From the NCBI GenBank assembly GCA_023374045.1, contig CM041777.1:486367594-486431593 (forward strand): a stretch of 64,000 nucleotides of DNA. Reading direction: 5' to 3'. Below, one piece after another: positions 56,909 to 64,000 of this stretch; position 1 is the first letter of the stretch, and each line of letters begins with the position of its first letter. The DNA comes from Limonium bicolor. Taxonomy: Eukaryota; Streptophyta; Magnoliopsida; Caryophyllales; Plumbaginaceae. The notes beneath the pieces are model-generated. The model saw only the letters and a list, made by a program, of their open reading frames with translations. It was not told the origin of the DNA and ran no database searches. Both the position numbers and the translations under genes were made by a program.

Positions 56909-58565
56909 ATGGTTAAAACTCGTTCTGAAGCCAACCCTGAATTTGAGCTTGAACTTGAGATAGAGCGACTTGCTAGAAGAAGATGTCAAGGATTAGTACT
57001 GGATTCTGCAGTTGAACCAGAAGTGTTTATCAAGGATTCACCAGGTGATACATTTGTTCTAAAAGAGGAGTGTATTATGGCAGGTGACGATAACAGCCAA
57101 GAAAGAAGGATGAATGACTACACTCGTCCGAATGTGGAGGGACTCACATCACCGATAGTAATCCCTGCACTACCGGCAGGGGTAGAGTGGCAGTTCAAGA
57201 CCCATTACGTCACGATGGTCCTGAATGCTCCACAGTTCAGTTGAACAGTTACTAAAGATCCAAATGTTCATCTGACATCCTTTCTACGGTTGGTTGGAGC
57301 TTGTTCATCCCATGCATCTCAGGGGTAGCAAGGCTGACTTTGTTTCCCTTCTCCTTGAGGGATAGAGCTACAGAGTGGTTGAATTCCTTGGCACCGAACA
57401 ACATTGCTTCTGGGGCTGAGCTCGCAAATGCATTCCTGGCGAAGTACTTCCCACCATCTCACATGCTGACCATGAGAGGTGAGATCACCAATTTCAAGCA
57501 ATTTAGTGGAGAAACTCTTTCAGAGGCTTGAGAGAGATTCAAGGGTATTGTTCGAAGAGTACCGCACCACGGTCTGGGAGAGGAAGTCGTGCTACAATCT
57601 TTCTACAAAGATCTCGATCCCCAAAGCTGTATTTTGGTGGATACTTATGCAGGAGGTAGTCTGATGGAGCTTCCAATCACTAGGATGAAAGAGCTGCTCG
57701 AGACACTGACTAACTCAGCTAATCAGTGGGGAGGTACTAGGGCTGCTACTGAGGTTCTCCCAAGGAAGACCGCTGGAATGTATGAGGTAGATTCTAACAC
57801 TCTTTTAGCTGCTAGGATGGATAGCATGTCTAAGCAATTCGAGAAGATGTGTGCAATGATGAATCCACAGTCAAGTGCAGCTGTTATGACTGATTCTTTT
57901 CCACAATGTGAGTATTGTGGTAGAAGTTCCGACATGTGTCAGTGTACTTCTCAGCACAATGAAGAGGTAAATTATCTGGGAAACAGGCAAGGCAACTTCT
58001 ACAACAATAAAAATAATCAAGGATATCAGCAGCAGAGGTTCCAGGGAAATAACTATAGTCAGAGGCCTCCACAGCAGAACAATCATCATTTTTTTCAGAG
58101 ACCTCATCAGAATCAGTAAATACAGAACCAGCAGACATAGAATCAGCCAGCTGGTGTTAGTTCAAGTTTGGAGGATATGATGCGGGAGTTCATCTTGTCG
58201 ACTAATAGGAAACTCGAACAGCAAGAGAACACGAACCATGAGAACAAGACATTCATCTTGGAGCAGAAAGCTTTCAACAAACACCTTGAGACTCAGATTG
58301 CCCAACTGAATGAAAAATTTTCTGATAGACCTACGGGGGCTCTACCTAGCCAGCCAGAGAAGAATCCTCGCGAATATGCTAAAGCAGTGACTTTGAGGAG
58401 TGGTAAGCAGCTTGATCCTTCGATCCCTGAAGCTGAGAACACTCCAGCTGAACCTGAAAAAGACAAGGTTGTTGGTCAAGAGGTAGAGATCATTGAGGGA
58501 CCAGTATCAGGAAGCTCTCCAATTGGTAACAATGCACAGAAAGATAGTGAGCTGCCCGGCGAAGC
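56909..58565 (+). pseudogene. Athila gag, broken and truncated
   Basis: Starts MVKTRSEANPEFE at 56909. TGA at 57242 and a shift near 57310 lead to the capsid core LFPFSLRDRATEWLNSLAPNNIASGAELANAFLAKYFPPSHM (57330-57470). Another shift leads to FYKDLDPQSCILVDTYAGGSLMEL (57595-57670) and then a Cys-containing segment CEYCGRSSDMC (about 57907-57939). After a stop at 58117 comes the typical late gag with YAKAVTLRSGKQL (58375-58412). It is cut at 58565 by the next element, so no pol is present in the window. Confidence 0.88.
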
Positions 58566-60772
58566 TGTTATAACCCAAAGTTTAGTGCGGAATTAATTTC
58601 GTGTAACGTTTTCTTAAAGGGGCTTATTAGGTGATTCAGGACATGGATGTCCTTTGCTTTAAAGAAGAGGACGAGATGGTCTTTTCGCCTTTCTATGTTC
58701 GTAAGGGATTATTACTTTGATTATTTGAGTTATTTTAATAACTCTCTCTAATCACGTTCCTCACCACGATCTAATTCTCAACCCTTATTCTCGATCAGTT
58801 CCCCGAGACGTTGAGCCTCCCTTATCCCTTCTCTCTCTTATTCTTCAGAGTATCCCTTCTTTCCTATGTTTGCGTTTTGCTGATTCGTTCATTGTGCTGT
58901 GCTGTTGGTGGATTCTGCATTTGCTTCGTCTTCTCCATCGCGATCAGGTTTGTGAATTGTATAAGGATAATACAATTCAGTTCGAGGTTTTAGGTTTTGA
59001 GAACTTCTTCTTTCTAATTTCCTCCTTTGCGATTTGTTTATGAATCAGCTGTTGTTCTCGATTCCTCTAGCAAGTTCTTCTACTATGGCGTGTTTTGCAA
59101 ATCAGTGGTCAGAATCAGGTAATGGTTAGAAATTGTGTTTCGTCGTTGGCAGTTCCTGGTTGGTGAATTTCTCTGTTCTGAATGGGGAATTGTCCTGCGT
59201 TTGCGTTTTGTTCAGAGGTTTGGGGTTGCTTGTTGGTCTGCGTTTCGGGGCCTGCATTGGTTTGGACTATGCTATTCGGATTGGGTCTCCGTTTGCTGAT
59301 AATTGAGGTAGGTGGCTTTCGGATTCGGCTAGTGTGTTCAACCTTGGGGAGTTTCGTTCCGGTTCTGAATTTTGATTGTGTTCTGTCTTTGTGTGGTGGT
59401 TGCGAACTGTCTGTTTAATGTCGTTTTAATGCTTACAAACCCCCAAGGTTGTTTTCTGCAAACATATAATGTTTTGACGTTGTTTTGGTGTTTGTTCGTG
59501 TGAAAATCGCTTCTGTAAACTGAGTTTTTCGGCTCGTCCGAGCTTAGAAGTTCGGAAACGCTCTGTTGCGCCAGTGTTTTCTGAGGTTTAAACCGTGTCC
59601 GAACTTCCGTCCGAGCTTTGATGTTCGGACGGGGTGCGAGGACGAGTCTGACTTACAAGTCTCGTATGGTGTCCGAACTTGTAAGTCCGGACATAAGTTC
59701 GGACACACCCGTCTACTTCCTCTGATTTTGGTTCGACATGTGTCCGAACTTTGACACTCTGACACATGTTTGGGACATTACGCGTGTTTGATTTCCGAAA
59801 ACCGTCCGAACATCCGTCCGAGCTTGGATGTTCGGACACCTCTGTTTAAAAGTTCGACCTGTGTCTGAACTTTTATGTTTGGACACATGTCCGAACATGG
59901 TGCTGTTTTGACCATAACTTGCATGTTTGGGCTCTGTTTTGACTTCCGTTTGCGGGGTTGGATTCCCCTTCTGATTTCCAAGCTACCTATGTGATTTCTG
60001 GTGCCATTGGTGCACATATGCTTAACTGTATTTAAGCTTCTGTTTTGGGACCTAGTTATCTCTATATCCGAACCTTTGGATGGCTGGTTTAGCTGTCTCG
60101 TAGCGCGCTATGTAGGATATCCTTCTGTTCCACAGGTGATGTTCCCTGTTCTGTTCACAGGTGTTCCACCTGTTATGTTTACGAGTGAGGTTTCCTTGTT
60201 CTGTTCACGAGTTAGTTACTCGTTCTGTCTGTATGCTGTGATCAACTAGTGTCCCCCTCTGTTTTCTGACTCCGTCTGTTGCTAATTCTGTTTAGTCCCT
60301 TTCATGGTTGGACTTCTGCTTCTGATTTATGACATGGTTTCCTTCAGTCATACTCTGATTTGATAATATTCTATAAATGTTTTGAGCATGCTGGTTGTGA
60401 AGTTAGTCATCTACTGGGCATAATTGTTTGCTCATTCCCCTACTTTATCTAATATTGCAGATTGATCAGCGAGGATCTCTTTGCTCAGCTTTGGAGGATG
60501 CTTTTGATTTGTTTAGTCCTTTTGAGACTTCTGCGTTTGATAGTTGTAGCCTTTGGGCTTTTGAAGTTAGCTTCCGCTTCTGATTACTTTTGAGGATTTT
60601 GTATTTGCATTTGGAATCTCCAACAGTTTGTATATACTTATTTAGATAAGTATTCTGTTTTGGGCCTTTACATTGTTTATTTTCATGCATTAGTTAGAGC
60701 CTTGCGTTATTAAGTAATAATACGCGGCGTATAATACCCCTAACTCCTAGGCTAGTGTTTGGGGGTGTTACA
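58566..60772 (+). repeat. 5' LTR of a second chromovirus
   Basis: The left end TGTTATAACCC (58566) abuts Athila gag; the right end GGGGGTGTTACA (60772) is six bases before a tRNA-Met primer site. The length of 2.2 kb fits one LTR. It has no credible coding frame. A GTCCGA-rich hairpin cluster lies at 59540-59900. AAGC or GAAGC (to 58565) would be the target duplication; the right copy is outside the window. Confidence 0.75.
59540..59900 (+). repeat. GTCCGA hairpin cluster in second chromovirus LTR
   Basis: Several inverted repeats of GTCCGAACTT type. The best is 59671-59704: arms GTCCGAACTT and AAGTTCGGAC (10 bp, perfect) around a 14-base loop with GTCCGGAC. Others lie near 59598-59630 and 59808-59840. 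Confidence 0.88.
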
Positions 60773-60777
60773 TTAAG

Positions 60778-60789
60778 TGGTATCAGAGC
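60778..60789 (+). promoter_or_regulatory. Primer-binding site of second chromovirus
   Basis: TGGTATCAGAGC, tRNA-Met type. The bases after it do not form the CAGAGCG stem seen at 10556 and 45959. Confidence 0.88.
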
Positions 60790-60895
60790 TCCGGTTTCTA
60801 ATATGATGGGAATTTGGCGTTAGGCAGTCAGTCACTCAGTCAATTCCTGTGCGTTGAAGTTCAAGTCTGAGTTGCTTGCCCTGTGGATTTTTAGA

Positions 60896-62662
60896 ATGCC
60901 GCCAAGAAGAGCTCCAGTTACTCCTCAGGGTGAGGTCGCTGAGGCTGTCTAGCAATTTATGACGCAGCTACTTCAGACAGTGGCAGCAAGAGGAGCCCCT
61001 GGAGGAGGACCAGCTGGGGGAGCAGTTGGTGGTGTAGCTAGAGCTGCTGAGGCGGGAGGTCGAAATGTGAAGGCGCTTCAGGAATTCATGAAGTTAAAGC
61101 CTCCATCTTTCGATGGGGCAGGAGACCCCTAGGAGGCCAGTCATTGGTTGACTGAGGTGGAGGATCTGCTGCGGGTCATGGGCTCCGAGGAGGAGCAGAA
61201 GGTCGACTTTGCCATATTTCTTTTCAAGGCTGAGGCTAAGGAGTGGTGGAGGTCTGTGATGGGGAGGTTCCTACAGCCTTGGACTTGGGACCAGTTCACC
61301 GGGGAGTTCAACAAGCAGTTCTACCCCGACGTCTATAAGGACCAGCGCATCCTGGAGTATAATCGGCTTCGCCAGGGCCGAGATATGAGCGTGGAGGAGT
61401 ATGTCAAGAAGTTCATCAGTTTGTCCAAGTTTGCACCTGAGCCCGCCGAGCATAGGAAGGCCAGGAAGTTCGAGAGCGGTCTGAGGCCCGACATCCGCTC
61501 TGCTGTGACGCCTCTACGTCACAAGACGTTCAGGGACGTTGCTGACATTGCCCTATTGGTGGAGGCGGATTTGAGAGGTCACTAGTCTGGAGAGAAGGAC
61601 CAGAAGAGGAAGCAGAGGTCCGACGAGAGCGACAGGAGGGATCAGTCTGCTTCTCAGAAGAAGCAGTCTACTGGAGACCGATCTGGGGACCGTCAGAGCC
61701 CGAGAGATAGAGGTGGTTCTTCTTCGTCATCTTCCGCTCCAAAGTGCCAGGTCTGTGGCAAGTTTTACCGAGGCCGGGACTGCTACAAGAAGTCTGGGGC
61801 TTGCTTCAAGTGTTGATCCTTGGAGCATAGGATTGCTGACTGCCCTTAGGCCGAGAAGAGCAGAGGTAGCTCTGGAGGTAGAGCTGGAGGATCTGTTTCA
61901 GAGTCCAGGGACCGAGACCGGGCTGAGCAGAAGAAGTCCCAAGGCCAGGCCAGAGTGTATGTGATGGCTGGAGAGGGAGACCGATCTACTGACAGAGTTG
62001 TCACAAGTATTCTCCAGCTGTCCTCTCGTTCTGTTTTCTGTTTATTTGACTCTGGAGCCACCCACTCTTTTATTTCTGCTGATTTGGTGGGTGAGCTCGG
62101 TTTGCCTGTTGTGCCCTTGGGTGTTGAGCTGTGTGTGCATAGCCCATTGGTTAGGGACTCTTCTATGCTTTTGAATTTTGTGTGTAAAGATAGTCCTGTG
62201 TTAGTCAGAGATAGGACTCTGTATGCTAACCTCATCCCCATGGAGATGACTAATTTTGATGTGATTCTGGGTATGGATTGGCTTGCTGCCCACCATACCC
62301 ATATTGATTGTGCTGCATCGAGGGTTACTTTTGAGGAGCCGGGTCAGCCCTGCCTAGTTGTAGCAGGGAATGGAATCCTGTGCTCGCCGCCGGTCATTTC
62401 AGCCATGCACACGTTTCGCCATTTGAGGAAAGGATGCCAGGGATTTCTGTGCTACATCCCTGAGGTTCACAAGGATGCGAAGTTAGAGGACATTCCAGTG
62501 GTCAGAGACTTTCCCGACTTGTTTCAGGACGATGTGCCTGGGCTTCCTCCTGTCAGAGAGGTGGAGTTCTCGATCGAGCTCGCACCTGAGACTCAACTGA
62601 TTTCTAAGGCCCCATACCGGATGGCGCCTGCTGAGCTTAAGGAGTTGAAGGTCCAGTTGTAG
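60896..62662 (+). pseudogene. Second chromovirus gag and protease
   Basis: One frame runs from ATG 60896 through gag and protease to TAG 62660. Gag core: FAIFLFKAEAKEWWRSV...FNKQFYPDVYKDQRILEYNRLRQG. Two knuckle-like motifs follow (CQVCGKFYRGRDC; CFKC-SLEHRIADC, broken by TGA at 61814). Protease has CLFDSGATHSF (Asp codon 62048). Premature stops: TAG at 60950, 61130, 61583, 61847 and 62660, plus the TGA. The frame is otherwise unbroken, unlike the spliced gag at 46068. Confidence 0.88.
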
Positions 62663-64000
62663 GAGCTGTTGGATAAGGGCTTTATACGCCTTAGTGTGTC
62701 GCCTTGGGGTGCGCCCGTTCTGTTTGTTAAGAAGAAGGACGGTAGCATGCGTTTATGTATTGACTACAGGGAGCTCAATAAGGTTACCATCAAGAACCGG
62801 TGTCCTCTCCCGCGCATAGATGACTTGTTCGACCAGCTAGCAGGAGCTAAGGTGTTTTCTAAGATCGATCTGAGGTCCGGTTATCATCAGTTGAGGATTA
62901 AAGCAGGCGACGTGCCTAAGTCCGCTTTCAGGACTCGTTTTGGACATTATGAGTTCCTAGTGATGACATTCGGTCTGACGAATGCGCCTTTTGTATTTAT
63001 GGACATGATGAACCGAGTGTTCAAGCCGTTTTGGACCAGTTCGCTGTGGTGTTTATTGATGACATCTTGGTGTATTCCAAGAGTGCTGAGGAGCACGAGG
63101 AGCATTTGAGGAGCGTTCTCCAGACTCTAAGGGAGAAGGAGCTGTATGCGAAGCTGAAGAAGTGTGAATTCTGGTTGGACCAGGTGGTATTCTTGGGACA
63201 CGTGGTCTCCAAGGATGGTATCTCCGTGGACCCGAAGAAGATTAGAGCTATCACGGAGTGGCCAGGCCCACTAATGTTGGGGAGATTCGTAGCTTCCTTG
63301 GACTAGCAGGCTACTATCGTAAGTTTGTGGAGGGCTTCTCAAAGCTAGTGATCCCTTTGACTCATCTGCTGCAGAAGAATGTGAAGTTCGAGTGGAGCGG
63401 GGCCTGTGAGCAGTGTTTCCAGGATTTAAAGAAGAGGTTGACGTCTGCGCCGATTCTAACCCTTCCAGAGGGTACTGACGGAGTAGAGGTTTTCTGTGAT
63501 GCATCCCATAAGCGACTTGGATGTGTTTTGATGCAGCAGGGGAAGGTAGTAGCGTATGGCTCCCGTCAGCTTAAGCCATACGAGAAGAACTACCCGACCC
63601 ATGACCTGGAGTTAGCTGCTGTGGTTTTTGCGTTAAAGATTTGGAGACACTGCCTGTATGGAGCAGCGTGCAAAGTGTATACGGACCACAAGAGCCTCAA
63701 GTACCTGTTCACTCAGAAGGAGTTGAACTTGAGGCAGAGGAGGTGGCTGGAATTGCTACATGATTACGATTTGGAGATCCTCTACCATCCTGGTAGGGCG
63801 AATGTGGTTGCTGATGCGCTCAGTATGAGGGGTCTGTCTTGAGCTGTTTGCGCCTTATTTGGTGCACAAGGTCTGCTCTTGAGTTACAACGTATGGGTGT
63901 CTGGGTCGTCCATCCAGAGAGGTCAGGGATGTTGGCAGCGTTGCAGATTCAGCCTACCTTTATCGACCGGATCAAGGCCAGTCAGGAGCTCGACGCCGAG
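62663..64000 (+). pseudogene. Second chromovirus RT, RNase H and integrase start
   Basis: RT begins [25 protein letters not shown]. After a shift near 63020 it has an intact FIDDILVYS (63050-63076). A second shift near 63260 leads to the RNase [38 protein letters not shown] and [10 protein letters not shown], and ends at TGA 63840. Integrase is only beginning when the window ends. The domain order is Ty3/Gypsy; lineage within chromoviruses is likely but the chromodomain is not in view. Confidence 0.88.

Overview
The window is plant nuclear heterochromatin. About 90% of it is retrotransposon sequence, placed one inside another, around one recognisable host gene. Evidence for a plant (probably a eudicot, not resolved further): an ATL-type RING-H2 gene, plant L1-type LINEs, a Sirevirus-like Copia gag, an Athila element with its hallmark primer-binding site, and Ty3/Gypsy chromoviruses with multi-kilobase LTRs.

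Layout. 1-448 is the 3' end of a Gypsy LTR. 696-5446 is probably a reverse-strand LTR. 5485-6364 and 20633-21664 are two halves of a decayed LINE (LINE-A), split by a 14.3-kb non-coding element with about 4.3-kb LTRs (6365-20632), a LARD. 21794-23032 (minus) is a two-exon ATL RING-H2 ubiquitin-ligase gene. 23499-27474 (minus) is a 5'-truncated L1 (LINE-B) with perfect 17-bp target duplications, lying in the ATL upstream region. About 27922-31820 is a Copia/Sirevirus relic with gag and the end of RNase H but most of pol missing. About 31822-33184 plus 56318-58565 is an Athila element (LTR, PBS, gag). Its 5' LTR was broken by a full-length Tekay/Del-type chromovirus (33185-56317, target duplication AGAAA). 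That chromovirus's own 5' LTR was broken by an 8.9-kb gag-only element (36997-45851, TR-GAG type). At 58566 the Athila gag is cut by a further chromovirus whose LTR, gag, protease, RT and RNase H run to the window end.

The most notable content is in the Tekay-type element at 33185-56317. Its gag is divided by three phase-consistent GT-AG introns. Between gag and pol it carries an uninterrupted AlkB-like 2-oxoglutarate/Fe(II) dioxygenase exon, with its own stop codon and a poly(A)-signal-like AATAAA. The same gag splice donor fits, in frame, either to the AlkB exon (giving Gag-AlkB) or past it to the protease-RT exon (giving Gag-Pol). This suggests a retrotransposon that captured a nucleic-acid demethylase fold as an alternative terminal exon. 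The copy is now decayed: RT has FIDN instead of FIDD, gag has stops, and AlkB has lost the His of its HxD motif.

The LARD shares its leader, a hairpin overlapping the PBS, its polypurine tract and its LTR hairpin array with this chromovirus. It is therefore plausibly a non-autonomous partner of that family. Several unrelated LTR families here carry GC-rich hairpins built on GTCCGA/GACCGA arms around a CCGGAC core.
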